Below are positions 1 through 12,505 of a stretch of DNA of 64,000 nucleotides, one piece after another. Under the pieces are notes generated by a model that was given only the letters and a program-made list of their open reading frames with translations, had not been told where the DNA came from and did no database searches. The position numbers were made by a program, and so were the translations under genes. The first letter of the stretch is position 1, and the number at the start of each line of letters is the position of its first letter. The DNA is from Astrocystis sublimbata (Eukaryota > Ascomycota > Sordariomycetes > Xylariales > Xylariaceae): NCBI GenBank assembly GCA_022453515.1, contig JAJNNY010000011.1:248001-312000 (forward strand), read 5' to 3'.

Positions 1-3000
1 CAGGCTACTACTACCTTTAGATGGAACGTATGCTCGCTTGCACACCTCGCACTACAGTCCTCTGGTGTATGCACACTCGACCATCATTCCACCAGCCGAG
101 GACTGACCAGTCGTCCTCGATCAAATCTTTAAATTTTGGTCGTTCATCGGCAATAAGATGATATCGTCAGCGCTATGCCAGGAACTTCCCTCGAATGTCA
201 GTCTGACAACGCCGGTGGCGATACAGCTTGGCGGGAAGACGCGCCCTCTCACCACATGAGGAATCAAGCACATGACCAGCCCGAGCCGCATGTATGCGTA
301 GGCGTGACCATAAGCTCCGTTGCTCACCGCATTAATTGGGCAGCCTTTCCACGCTGTCGTATTTCGCAAGGTTTGGAGTACTGGGTCTCGGGATGACTTG
401 GGCGGTTCGGCCGAGTAAGCTGCATGGGCTTGGTCAGAGTGACAATGCCCCCAAATGCCGAACGCCCCAGGTCCGGATCGTTCCTTTGATCCCATGACTG
501 CGGTACTCCCGTCTGTATGGCGCTTCCCATACTCTGCTTCTTACCGAGCTGGCTGACTTCACTCGCTTACGGCACCACCGTCTCCGTTGTGTAATCCTAC
601 CATACCCTGTTTGTGTAGCGGATAAAAAGAGCTGACATGCTCCTTGATCAGTGGATGGATGTATGTTGGTAGTTCCAAATACACGCGTCTTAGTTTGCGA
701 ACCGTAAGATTCATCCTTGGCTCACTTTGCTACCGTCTTCGCAAACAATTTCCCAATTTTCTGTAAACATCGCTAGCTGGCAATTTCACACGCTGTTCAA
801 GCATCGTGGTGTAACAGTCGGTTTATCCGCATCAATGACGATTCTAATTCATGGTTCCCTGCTCATATAGGCAACCTGATCGCCGCATGGTCGTTCGGTA
901 TACCAAACATAGCGGTCCCATCAGCAGACTTGGATTGCACGCATCGTGAGTCGAGTCTATGTATGTCTATGTACCAACAGCTACCTCACTATGGAGATGG
1001 AGGAGGTTCCAATAAATCACCAGCTGCGCAGCCTTCGGGCTTTGCATTCAGCACCAGGAAATCAGATTCCGCTCGATTGTGCCGAATCAACAGCGCGCTG
1101 CCAAGGCATCGTGTTCAGCTCGGGTCTGACAGCACAAGAGAGAGCGCCCAGCAAATTTTACCAGACAGCACAGCTCCCTGTATTGTACAGCGCATCTACG
1201 ATCCGTGTCTACAATCCAGATTCCTCGTTGCCTGTCCCCTTCGTATGGTGCGCACGAAATACTTGACAGGCTCGATGTTTAGCTCTGGTTCATGATATCA
1301 CCGGACAATTTGTATTACGTGAGGTAGCAGTCTTACCATCAGTTAATCTGGGGCTACGGTCACATTCATTGACTCGGCATCGATGGGCGAACATACACGG
1401 ACATCTCGGTACCGAGCTTACTGGCGCTATAGCTCGTAGGATCCTGAGTGATGTCGCCATGCTCTCGAATATCCAGACTAGGGGCATCAAAGATTGCCAT
1501 CAAGTCGAAGACGATGGTCGGAGCCGCCGACAGTCTGTCAGACGATTGCGGAATTAAAACTAAGAGTAATATCGAATTAAGGGACGAGACGAGGTCACGA
1601 TGACTTCATGGCGGGGCATTACAGGCAATCCTAGCGATACTCCATTTGCTGATACGTCCCATTCGCTCATTGAGACTGCCTCCGCCCATGAAGTTCGCAA
1701 GTTACGTCATATACAAGGTGAAGTGTGAGTCTCAAGCAAGACGCTCTGCTGGTAGCAATCTATAGGTTGAGAACATAGCAAAGTTCACTACGAAATGGCA
1801 GGACGATAAACAGAATCTAGACGAGACGCTGAGAGATCAAACCTCGTAGGTAGAATACGCCAGAGATTGTGGCATTGACTGATGGATTGTGAGGCCTTAT
1901 AGTGTTATGATCTTACAGCAATTACATAGGTTACTCTGACAATTGAATATACATTTACCAGCTACCATATTCCGATGGCATGACAGTCCTCAAAGGTACA
2001 AGAACGTGCCGATTTAGACTCCATTTACAGATGGTGCAAGGCCCCAACTCGCGATTGTCCTCGTAGCAAGGGGTGATGCTGCCTCTAAAATGAAGCAGCA
2101 TAGCTAGATCGTATGTCACTTCCTTTGAATGTAGCCAGCCATCCCTTTTTTGCCATCTACGCCACAGTATCTATCTCTATGCTCCTTCTTTCTTGAATCA
2201 TGGATGATGGACAGAGCTTGTAATTCGCGATCTGGAGTTGGTGATCGCTTGATCACAAATCTCCATGAGGAGAAGACTTACCAAAGGGTTGAATATCATC
2301 ATTGTATATCTACTTAAGTACCTAGGTAAGTAGTCATTCCAAGTTTGTTAGTTAGCGGATACTTTGCCCTTATCCCCTTATTCCGATTTCTTCAATAGCG
2401 ACATTCGCGATAGTTTCTGGATTGAGATCAGTACTAGGAGATGAAGAAACTCGTGCTCTTCTAGGCATTCGAGTGAAGGTGACTCAGTATATCGTGTCTA
2501 GTATAAAGCAGGTAAACCCCTTCATCACATGTCCATAGCAATGTCTATTACCTTGCCTGTGTTGCCATTTCCAGTCTGCCAATATGAAGGTTGCAGTTTG
2601 GATCAAGTAGGTAGTTGGGATGAGTGATCTGAATTGCATTGATGTCGTATTATTTGATTATGAGAATATACAATCAGATAACATGAAGCTGAAGGTTTAA
2701 TCACAACGGAACCTACGTGAGCTTGCTCAATGACTCTCATTCTCATTACCATGCTCATATTCAGACAATCCGATTCAAACGTGTTGCAGGTAAGGGACAG
2801 ACCGCGGTTGTCTAAAGGATCACGTTCTACAGCGGGAAATAAACGCGGCGAAAAATGAGGCATGAATGTAATATCAGGTCTGCAGATCTAAACCAATACA
2901 CTATCAAACAATAGAACGTTGTCAACTCGGAGAGTCAACCGTCTACAGCCACTTATGTACGGAACTGTGACATTGAAAGCCCATTTTCGACTCGCCTCGA

Positions 3001-3142
3001 ATTCACAACAAAGTGAAGAGCATCTCTGCTAAGCGATAGTAGACATTTGCTAACCTCTGACTTTTCTTTGGCTCTCGTGAAGATTGTCTTTCCAAACGGC
3101 ATACATCTTCTGAATTTGACAAAGCTCGAAACTATTGAGTTT
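1..3142. other. Gene-poor stretch, no supported gene
   Basis: No reading frame here could be tied to a known family. An ATG-initiated minus-strand frame of 124 codons (495 down to 121) and overlapping plus-strand frames at about 930-1295 are open, but several frames are open at once over the same bases and none shows a recognisable domain. From about 1560 onwards the sequence is AT-richer and broken by stops in every frame. A TACCTAGGTA palindrome lies at 2319-2328. Confidence 0.5.
2319..2328. repeat. Palindrome TACCTAGGTA
   Basis: A perfect 10-base palindrome. The same sequence recurs in other non-coding parts of the window (5260, 28805, 37158). Function unknown. Confidence 0.6.
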
Positions 3143-3604
3143 CTACCCGAGCTCGCATACGGCACACATCGCATGTATGATTCTGCATAAAGACCGTACA
3201 ACTTCAGATAGGGGTCCGCTCTCGCCTGTGCAAAAACACACGGCAGCCTTGCCAACCTTGTTATAGAGGAACTTGTCCTTCGGGCAATGTGCTTTACCAG
3301 AGTTAAGCTTGTTAATAGCTCGTAGTTATGCATCAATTCGGGGGAAGGACTTTGAGCTGGTCTTCCGACATGCGAGATAATTCTTTCAATATTTATATTG
3401 ATCAAAACTCTTAAGCACGCCGACGCGCTTAGATATCTCTGTATCATATTAATGATCCTCACCTTGCCCCTAGATGCTGACTTCGCACAAGAAGTTGACG
3501 GCCTCTTTCGAACTTTCTAGCTTGTGACATAGTTATTATGCCTCGTTCATTTTCGTCATAGCCATACACAGTCCGAATATTAGCAGGACTTTAACAATAG
3601 TTAT
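3143..3604 (-). pseudogene. Possible decayed cysteine-rich secreted-protein gene
   Basis: Coding-like pieces lie in order on the minus strand but in different frames. At 3604 downwards one frame reads like a signal peptide core (IVKVLLIFGLCMA), but the codon where a start would be expected is ATA, not ATG. From 3590 to 3463 another frame reads protein-like text (YGYDENERG, MSQARKF) and ends at a GTGAGG donor-like site. From 3307 to 3143 a 54-residue frame carries six cysteines (CPKDKFLYNKVGK, then AAVCFCTG, then C-x6-C-x2-C) before a TAG. No intron choice joins the three in frame, so I read this as a broken gene rather than a working one. The call is inference. No family is assigned, and the overlapping 169-codon frame at 2953-3462 argues for caution. 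Confidence 0.22.
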
Positions 3605-4462
3605 CCTACAATCGTATCTTGGCAATTGCTAAGATATCGCTATATGAAGTCGGAGAGCTTACCCGGTAAAATCCTGATTTTATCACAATTTTCGAATTTT
3701 GTGATAAGGTGCTCGATTTATCGCGAGATCTCTGTTTGTCGACCGTGGCGCTGTTTGCCCTTCCTGTATGTCCATACCAACATGCAATTTGTAATTCAAT
3801 GCGACGGGTAGGTGATCTATGACCCGTCTTCGCTCAACGGCTGCTGTCATTATATTACTTCCCCGCTTCTAATTCATGAAAAAGTCTTGGGATCCTATTC
3901 CGGGCCGACCGTCGGACTCATTTATAGGCGTTGTATAATTTTAGTTTATGTAGTCTGAGTCGCAATTCGCTCCAAGCGACAACAGTACAAACAGCTCAAC
4001 AGCCCATTCTCCGCTGGCCCTTCTCGAGCTTCGCAACTACTGAGGTGAGTAACAACATGCCCATTCAAGTCAGCATCATTTTCTATTACGTTTTGTAAAT
4101 GCGTTTTAGAAACACGGAAGCGACGGAATCACTACCTATCCGGGATCGCGGCCGAGCCGAGGCCTAGGATGTTTAGTGCCCGCGCTCCAGTGTGCGGGAG
4201 TCCGCGGGGTGGCATGGTTCCTGAGTCAGATACGTTTCGCGATTATTACTACCATCTATGCATCAGGTGATCTGGTTGTTGTTATTTTTGTTGTTCTTCT
4301 ATTCAACGTCATTTGGAGGGGCTTCAAGCCCGTATCGCGGGATTGCCCATTTCGTTGAACTTGTGATGGCTATCATATGCTAAGCTCGAGAGCTGTTCTC
4401 GCGAGGACGCCAGTACAGCATAGTGCGTATGACTATATAGTATATTTACGCGCTATTTAAAG

Positions 4463-5080
4463 CTGAGAGGCCACCTCCTGAGGCTAGAGATATTTATCGA
4501 CAAAGCCTTACAGATGCTAGGTCGCGCCTGCGATATTATTGCTGGCGAGCGAAATAGGCAATCGACGCTGGATGAGGACTGGACTTGAACCGAAGCGATC
4601 ATGTGCGTTTCCCAGCATGTTGTTGATCGCGACTCAGTTGATCGCGACTCAGTTGATGGAGAGCTTGTCAATGTGTCAATTGATTACCAGTAGTCTGTCC
4701 CTGAAACGTCGGCCTCCGGATCTGCTCGACATGGATACCCCGTGCTATGACAACCACTACTGGACATGGTGAGCTCCACTTCGCCCGTGTTATGAGTAAG
4801 TTTCTCGACCTTGCTCTTAGCAGAGTATTTACATATCGTCGTCGGAAAGCTCTTTGTTAATGAGTTTCGTGAACGCAACAATGTGACCGGATTTGTGATG
4901 TAGGTCCGAAATCTCCGTCCCAAGCGCCGGCCGTTGGATTCAGGAGCTGGGTCCCGGAACCTACGAATTGCCAACGACACTGGAAACAACCGCGGCTTGG
5001 TGAATAGAATACAAGAGCACAAGGACACAAGGATTAAAGGCTCGATGCCTAGAAAGTCAGCGTCACTATTCAGGATTTAA
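4463..5080 (+). pseudogene. Coding-like remnant, family unknown
   Basis: Successive plus-strand frames read like protein but are broken by in-frame stops and frame changes. The first runs through IDKALQMLGRACDIIAGE and stops at a TGA. A second part (EYLHIVVGKLFVNEF, then RNNVTGFVM) follows a possible 52-base intron (GTGAGC at 4769 to TTAG at 4820). A third open part runs from 4904 to the TAA at 5078. An exact 15-base tandem duplication sits inside. I do not recognise a family. A decayed gene is one explanation; chance open frames are another. Confidence 0.2.
4623..4658 (+). repeat. 15-base tandem repeat, 2.4 copies
   Basis: The unit GTTGATCGCGACTCA occurs twice without mismatch and is followed by the first six bases of a third copy. 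It lies inside the coding-like remnant and keeps its reading frame, since 15 is a multiple of three. Confidence 0.85.
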
Positions 5081-5259
5081 TGTTGATCAAATTATTTTCA
5101 TTGTGCTTGGACTCCTGAGGTCTTGTAAGTCTACAAGAGTTCCTGCTACCAATCGACATCATTCGCCCAGCTGTCTGCTGCACGGGACCGCAGGACTCTG
5201 TCATAGCCATAGCCCTACGAGGTGACTCGTCTATACGTAGAAGGGTTACTATAAGTGAG

Positions 5260-5269
5260 TACCTAGGTA
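5260..5269. repeat. Palindrome TACCTAGGTA
   Basis: Second exact copy of the 10-base palindrome, in non-coding DNA. Confidence 0.6.
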
Positions 5270-7277
5270 GTTGGAACGTTCAGCACTGTGGCACTATACC
5301 ACGTGACCACCAAAAGATAGAAAGTTGTTATGCCGGAAACTTGACCTTCCGCAGTCGCTTATACTCGTAACCGTGACACTTCAACTGTGCCTGGTGGCTG
5401 AAGCCTTACCCATGGTAATGAGGACTTATCTGTATTGCTGTGGCTACAACATGCACGTCTGGTATAGCAAACAAACCTCGCATTGTACACAGCCATGGAC
5501 CCAACACACGATATCCAACTAGGGCCTACCAAGCAACGAGAATCAACAATCCTCTTCTTCTCGACTCTGTGCGCAGAGTGGAGCGTCTCCTGGGTGACAA
5601 GCCACCCTGAAAACATTTGTTTCTTCGACGAATCGGGGCCCGTAGGGCTGTTAAAAATAACTGAAGTCGCTAGCGACGCACGGAACTGCCGCTATCCCTG
5701 CTGCTTGGTAACATCTCACGGCTCCCATTGGTTCCGGCGACGCCTCGGATCGCTTATCAAGTCGTATAGCAAGTCCTGGCGAGTTACAATATGGGGATGT
5801 CCATCCGCTAAGTGGCCTGCACAAGCTCCTCGGGCCTCATGGGCTTGCAACGTGTAACATCAAAGCGTCGCCGGGCCGGCGGGTCAAAGAGCGAGTGTGT
5901 ATGTAGGTAGGTATGTTTAGTTCAGTGCACGCACGACTGCAGTAGGCACACCACACGTGGGAAAAACAGCTAGGCCAACGAACACGATGTCTGTGACTGA
6001 CTCAAGTGTTGCAGGTCAAGAAAGGGGTACTCGCTGACTAGACTCGTTGATTGTGCCACCTCATCATCACCGTGACGGTGCAATGTCCAGTTCTGGAGCA
6101 GGATGTGTCAAATCTTAGACTGGGAGGGCAACCTGTAGCAGGCGAGGCAATAGCCCTGGCGGGAAGCGATTAAAATCTTCCGGCTTTGAGCATCTACGTA
6201 GATAGTATAGGATGTTGGCGATCTAGACCCAAACTCTGGTGATGGTGTTAGTTTTAGCCTACAGGCAGATCCAGGGCGGCGGGTAACGCCCCACGTGGTT
6301 TTGAGACTACCTGTGTCAAAAGAGCAACGTTCGCTTGGGCTTGCTAGCTGAAACCTTACTATGTTCGCTGGCTTGATCAATAGTTGCAGTCCGAAAGTTT
6401 GTAGCCGGAATATTATGGCGTGCCCGGGCGAACCGAAACGTTTGGGGTCGCTCGCTGTCGCTTGCTTGCGGGCTTGCGTGCTGCTGCGAACACCAAGGAT
6501 GGGCTACTTAAGTTTGCAGTAGGTAGCTGAGACGCACTACACTAGTTAGTAGCATCGGCTAGCACTCGAGGCAGCGACACCAAGATACTGTAGAGTAATG
6601 ATTCACGCACGCGGCGATAACTGTATGATGTGAATGATCAGAGAAATTGAGATCCCCTGAAACCTATCCCTCTCCATGTTTCCGCTCCTGTACGTCTGTC
6701 GATCCGGAGTGAAGGCGCGGAATGAACGGCTCCTATAGCCACTATCCCGGTTTGGGGGACCACGTCGTGTCTTGACGAAGCTTGTTGGGAGCTAGGCACA
6801 TCGAGGCATATCTCCCCGTCTTCCGTCTACCTAATTAGTATAAAGACCTTGCATTACTTGACTAGGACACAGTAGCAGAATCCTCGGTGTAGACAGCCAG
6901 AGGCTATGTAACCAGAAAGATGCTAGGCAGGGGAAGGATCTGTCATTACCGGACAGACCTACGCCATTGCTGACCTATCGCGTGTGGGATCATGGCTCAC
7001 CGTGCCATGTACCGTGGTGATAGCAAATTGAAAGTCGGGTCTGTATGTACCTAGATTAGCTCGTGCAATGACGATAGTAGGGGGGATTGAGATCACCTGG
7101 ACTATAATCCTGAAGAGACGGAGGCCAAAGAGTTACGACAGAGGCCATGGGGATGCCATGTGATTAAAGCATTAGATATAATATATCCATGCACGCATAC
7201 TTAAATGGGCTGCCGCAATGTGATGATTGATTGCATGGCATGACACAAAGTAAGACATGTAAGTAAAGCATTAATTA

Positions 7278-7312
7278 TTGTGTTGTGTTGTGTTATGTTG
7301 TGTAGTGTGTTG
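7278..7312 (+). repeat. TGTTG-type microsatellite
   Basis: A short run of imperfect TGTTG pentamers in otherwise unique intergenic sequence. Confidence 0.7.
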
Positions 7313-9023
7313 GGGTGGGTAACAACGTTGAGTTCTCTGGTACCGGGGAAATGACCGGCATGCTCGACTAGGACAGGACTGGAGGTCAGCACCGGCCGAG
7401 CCCGGTCCCTGGTGGCTTGCACAAGTGGCTGATCTAGACTCCCCCACCAAAGACTGACCGGTCAAGAGGTAGTCGAGTACGCTAAGAAGACACACATACT
7501 CATGCTCAGTAAGCCACGTACCGCCCAAACTCGGGCAATTTTATTTTAGAGTATGTAGCTGCAGATCAAGCTAACGGGAAGAATTGCAGCGTTGCAAAAG
7601 AAGTTAAGTTCCAGACTATAATTGGAAATTGCCAGCTTCTAGTACGCGTAGACAATGAGCAATGCTAGTTGGATGGTATAGGTCTTGAGCCTATGTGATC
7701 CCCCACTCTTGACCGGTTCGGGACTATTGTCTTGACGAGGTAGGTAAGGTTAGTTCAGGTGCTAAGTGGAGGCCGGGGTATCTGGCCCCGGTTTTCTGGT
7801 GTCTTGCTCTTGCTGTTCTGCCGTGCCTTTCGCGCTTTCCCTGTCTCGCCTCGCCCTGTGGTACCTAGATACTTCTTGAGTACGGGCCATGTAGTATAGC
7901 CTCCCCAGCTCTTAGGACGAACCGCTTCCTCTATCTCGCACCAACTCCTGTGCCTCTCGGAGCCTCTCTAGCCTATCGCGGCCGTTAGCCCGCTTTCTGC
8001 GTGCGAGCTCCTACGACCGTGCACGGGCACGACGGGGAATGCATCATACATCATACTGCCCCATCGTGTCCAATTGATCGGTGATCTGGGATCACCCGCG
8101 GCTGGAGCCGTTCCGCAGATGCTGCTGTGGTTGCACAGCATGGTAGCCGACGGGAAAAGAAAAGAAAAAGGCAATCCAGATTCGCATTCAGGGTTGGCCT
8201 CGTCGAGAGCGTCACGCTCGAGCAGCCATCCTTGCCCATCCTTGCCCATCATTGCATGCGACCGACTGTAATAGCAGGCAGCGCATACGGAGCAGGGCAT
8301 GCGGGCTGCAACGACGCAGTCACTTGGCATGGCAAATGGTCAAAAGATCCAGGCGACAGACACAACACTAATGCACGATCGCGCATGAGACGGGGTCTTG
8401 GAGGGCCAACAGACCAGTCCACTCTGGAGCAGCACCGGCAGCACTGGCTAGCTTGTGCCTGGCTGGAGCGAGACTGGAGCGAGACTGGCTCGACTGGATA
8501 TGCTGGACTGCTTGCGCTGGCTGCGGGACCAACTTTGGGGAGAGCCCGCACAGCCAACCCACACGATCCTTCATGCTTAACCCCTCCATCACGAAGTCAG
8601 AAACCCACTATCCGTACTCGAGTACGCAGCGGCGGCAGCACACAGCACCGTGTGCGAACACGTTGTAGCCCATCCGCGCCATCTGCTATCAACGCTCGGA
8701 CCCTTGGTTGGCGATGGGCCATCCAAGACGCGTTCCACGTTTCGAATCGTGCACCGAGGCCCATCAGAGTCCCCAGTCGAGCCCAGTCAGTCTCCATCAT
8801 GCCGCCCATCAATCCCATTAGTACCCGTCGGCCGGATTCACCGAGTGGGCACCCTCCAGTCACTGAGAGCACTAATAAGAATGCGCCAGCCCATGGGGCT
8901 TCGTCTGCGCCGTCTCCCCCCTCCTCTGTTTCGTCCATCCGTGTTTGATCGTAAATAATTGATTCGAGATATCCTATCGAAAGCAACGACTTCACCAGGA
9001 GCTGCCGGTCAGCGTAAGAAGTG

Positions 9024-11987
9024 ATGGCTGCCGAGAGACACCAGGTCAGTGCTTTTATGTGTTATCATACTTCCTGGGGCGTTTGTCTCTCAGAGGCATT
9101 TATTGCCCTCTAGGGACAATATTTCCCTCCATATCCTACAGCGTGAGCATGGTTCGCTAACTTTCAATGTTGAATTAGGCGGCGGCCTTGAGCCATTGCC
9201 ACAAGGCCACAGTTCTAGGCAACGTCATTGCCATCCACATGCTCGAATACATCACAGCGGCCACAAGTCCCCATGTCGGTCTCAACGAGTTGGCTCATGA
9301 CTTTCTTGATGTCTGCCGCATCATGTGGTCGATAGAGGCAGGCCTGGTAGAATATACCAGGTCAGGCCAATCCTTACCGGTGGAGATGACACAAGAGTTG
9401 GACCGCAAATTCAACACGGCCCACGGCGATTTCCAAGGCTTGGATCATTGGCTGAACCGCTCTCTTAGCGACGAGCGCGGGGGCGCAGGGAAGAAGATAA
9501 CAAGGGGCTGGAGGAAGATGTTCTCGGGCAACGAGATCCCCAAGATGAGACAGGCTCTTGGAAAGACCCGAGAATATTTGAGAGTGAGCGCACTCATGTT
9601 TCAATGGTCTCTAGGGGAGGCCAAAATCGACGAGTCCCTAGGTATCGGATACACCGCCCTCTCGGCTGCCCTCGAACGGCTCGAGGGGCGCACATCATCC
9701 AGCAGAGTCGGCTCTAGCAGAAGCAACCCGCCCGTGGATAATCTATTCGCACAGCCGCACAGCATGGGCAACGGCCTCATCCACGAGATCCCCTTGGAGG
9801 AGCGTGTATCTTCAGCTGGTACCGCCGCGCTCCCACGCACAAATACCCTCCGATCGTCGACCTCGGGCTCGGGTATGCAGTATCCACCCCGAAATGACAG
9901 CATACCTCGACTCCCAGACCTGCCCCCTGAGGCGAGCTGGCAGCAGGCTTTACATCCCAGCGACTTACTCTCCATCGGAAGATCGCACCATACAGACTCA
10001 CTTTCGACACGTAGCATGCACAGCCGAGTCACGCCGCCATCGGACCCGCCAGAAGACCTCAGATCAGGGGGACTAGCGGAGCTCGACGCCTCGGGTCTAT
10101 CAGACAGCGACTATACCCATGAGCTGAAGCCGGTTAAGGCTGTGCGTCTGCCTGTGAACCCTGGGAAGATGCCGCGGTGGGCTCCCCGAAATTCCGTAGG
10201 GGCAGATGCGCCGTCGATGAAGTTGAATCTTCTCACTGCCATCCGAGACCGGAACAGCAAGGCGGTGGAGCAATTGCTTGATCGCGGCGTTCCCGCCAAT
10301 GTTGGCCTCGACCACAGCACCTTGAATGAAGCCATCCGCCAGCACGATCTTGAGATCGTGCGCCTACTGTTGCTCTTCGGCGCGGATCCTAACACAGCCT
10401 GCAACCAAGCCGTGTCACCTCTCGTAGCAGCGATCGAAGAAGGGTTCCTGGATGCTGCCTCCATTCTTCTCAAGTACGGGGCCGACTCTAACCTAGCCCC
10501 CGCGCCCGAGCACGACTCGCCGTTTGCATTGTCTATTATCAAACAGGATACCCATTTCATACGCCTCTTTCTACTGTACGGTGCGGACCAGAACCAAATC
10601 ACAGCTGACGGGGAGACGGTCCTCATCAAGATGATCTCAAAGAAATCCAGCAAGCCACTCATCGACATGCTCCTCGAATACGGCGCCAACGCTAACGGCA
10701 AGAGCAAGGAGGGGAAAACGGCGTTGTTCGAGGCCATCACGTCCGCTCGTGTAGACATCGTCACCTCACTCCTCGATCACGGCGCCAACCCGAACCTTCC
10801 CGGGCCAAAACATATGCTCTGGCCTGCCACGTATCAGCCAAAGTGCCTCCAGGTCATGCTCGCTCGCGGTGCAGACCACAAGAGGACACCAGGTGTCATG
10901 GAGCTGGCCACGTCGATCAACAAGATCGAATCCGTGAGGGTGCTGCTCAAAGTCGGCGTAAATCCCAACTTCAAGAAGGACGGTGTTTACACCCCGTTGT
11001 GCTCCTCCATCCGTGACAATCGTGCGGATATCTTCCACCTCCTCCTATCCAATGGCGCCGACCCCAACATTCCCGCTGCCGAGTATCCCTGCTTCAAGTG
11101 CATAACACACGGTCGGTTAGAGTTTTTGCCGCACCTTGTTGCAGCCGGTGGTAACCTTCACTCACCCAAAGGCATTGCGGAGACAGCCGTGCATTACGCC
11201 GATAGTAAGTCCTAATAGAACCAGCTACTTAGATCTAAAAGTAACATACACTAACTTCTTCACAGTGGATGCATTGACCTGGCTCTTGGACAACGGGGTG
11301 TCACCAAACGACCAGGCGCCCGACACGAAAGCAACACCTCTCACGACGGCAATCAGCATGAACAAACCAGATTTTGTCGAGTATCTCTTGTCGCGGGGTG
11401 CGAATCCCAACATACGCGGCCAAGACTGGCCTGTGTGCATGGCCGTCCAGTACCCGGACATTCTTAGAGTCTTGCTGCCGGCTCTGAAGCAACCGCGGGC
11501 ATTCAAGGGTGTGATGGAGATGGCCGTGTCAGCCAACAAGTTGGAGTCTGTGAAGTTGCTGTTAGAGGCCGGTGTCAGCGTCGAAGACCGCAACGGCGGC
11601 GTCTTCAGCCCGCTCACGACGGCGATCCGCGAGCGTCACAAGGATATCGTGAGATACCTCCTCGAGGAGGCGGGCGCAGATCCCAACTCGCCGGGAGAGC
11701 ATCTACCTATCATCAAGGCGCTGCGGCGTCACGAGAGAGAGGATACAGAGGTCATCGAGATGTTGCTACGAAAGGGTGCCGACCCGAACAAGATCTACCG
11801 CGGGCACAGCGCTATCATCCAGGCTGTGGAAATGGGTGATGCGGTGGTCCTGCGTCTGCTCATCGAGAAATGGGGCGTCGACCTGGATGCCATTGACGAC
11901 AGCGGACGCACACCTATCGAGATTGCGGAGATGCGGGGATGGGAGGAAGGGACGGAAATATTACGCCGAGGGAAGAAGGCCGTGTGA
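9024..11987 (+). CDS. Ankyrin-repeat protein with STAND-like N-terminus
   Basis: Three exons (9024-9044, 9179-11204, 11266-11987) give 922 residues. Both introns have standard donors (GTCAGT, GTAAGT) and a perfect CTAAC branch site close to the acceptor, and the summed exon length is divisible by three. The first exon codes for only seven residues (MAAERHQ). Residues 8-176 are helical and resemble the N-terminal region of fungal STAND/NLR-type proteins. Residues 177-352 are a Ser/Pro-rich linker. From about 353 to the end there are about 18 ankyrin repeats (GADPN, LLLxxGAxPN type). No nucleotide-binding domain (no P-loop) separates the two halves. Repeats 6-11 and 12-17 form two blocks offset by exactly 185 residues. 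Ankyrin arrays bind other proteins; the partner and role are unknown. The STAND-like label is inference from pattern. Confidence 0.88.
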
Positions 11988-12489
11988 CTATCTACGAGAC
12001 CGTCATCTGCGTATCCCGCGAAGGAGATACTAGAGATCAGGGACGGCTTTTGGGTTATGCAAAAATGCTAAGTAGCGGATGACGACGGCTACGGGGCCTT
12101 TCACAGACGTCCAAACACGTCTGGCACCACACCGATAGGTGCGGTGCACACTTTACACTTCTGATATTTCTGATACCCCTAATTTGTCTTGGGGTGGGAT
12201 CAACATGGATGGCAGGTCTGGAAAGGGAAAGGGCGAAAGCGGTTTAAGCGGCCAGCCTTGACACAGGTTTCTTCCCTATGTCTCAACAACATACCCTCTA
12301 GCGGTTTGCTCTTAGCGGTTTACTACGATTCCCCCATAAATTTTTCGAAATCCTAATTCAACAGAAGCTCCACTTCTTTTATGAACTGAAAATCTCTTGC
12401 TTGAAGGCGTCGTTGCCTCAGCAGCGGATCCCGTGACCCTTGTTGGCCATCATTGTGCATAATACGTGACCACTACGAAGACTCGCTGG

Positions 12490-12505
12490 GTGTGTGTGTG
12501 TGTGT
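12490..12505 (+). repeat. GT microsatellite
   Basis: Eight GT units in non-coding sequence. Confidence 0.85.

Larger units (their letters stand above)
5081..9023. other. Intergenic stretch upstream of the ankyrin gene
   Basis: Nothing here could be assigned to a family. A plus-strand frame with an ATG at 5495 is open for about 120 codons but has no recognisable motif. From about 8000 to 8950 the sequence is GC-richer and open in several frames on both strands at once. The long plus-strand frame at 8127-8948 has no ATG at its start and looks like promoter or leader sequence of the ankyrin gene. Short direct repeats occur here (8467-8488, and around 8225). Confidence 0.5.

Noticed and set aside
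121..495. Minus-strand ATG frame of 124 codons
   Set aside because: Another frame over the same bases (324-530) is equally open and neither has a recognisable motif or splice partner.
2953..3462. Minus-strand frame of 169 codons
   Set aside because: It starts with GTG inside a donor-like GTGAGG site, and another frame over the same bases holds the cysteine-rich text.
8127..8948. Plus-strand frame of 273 codons upstream of the ankyrin gene
   Set aside because: It starts with GTG, lacks any motif, and several other frames on both strands are open in the same GC-rich stretch.
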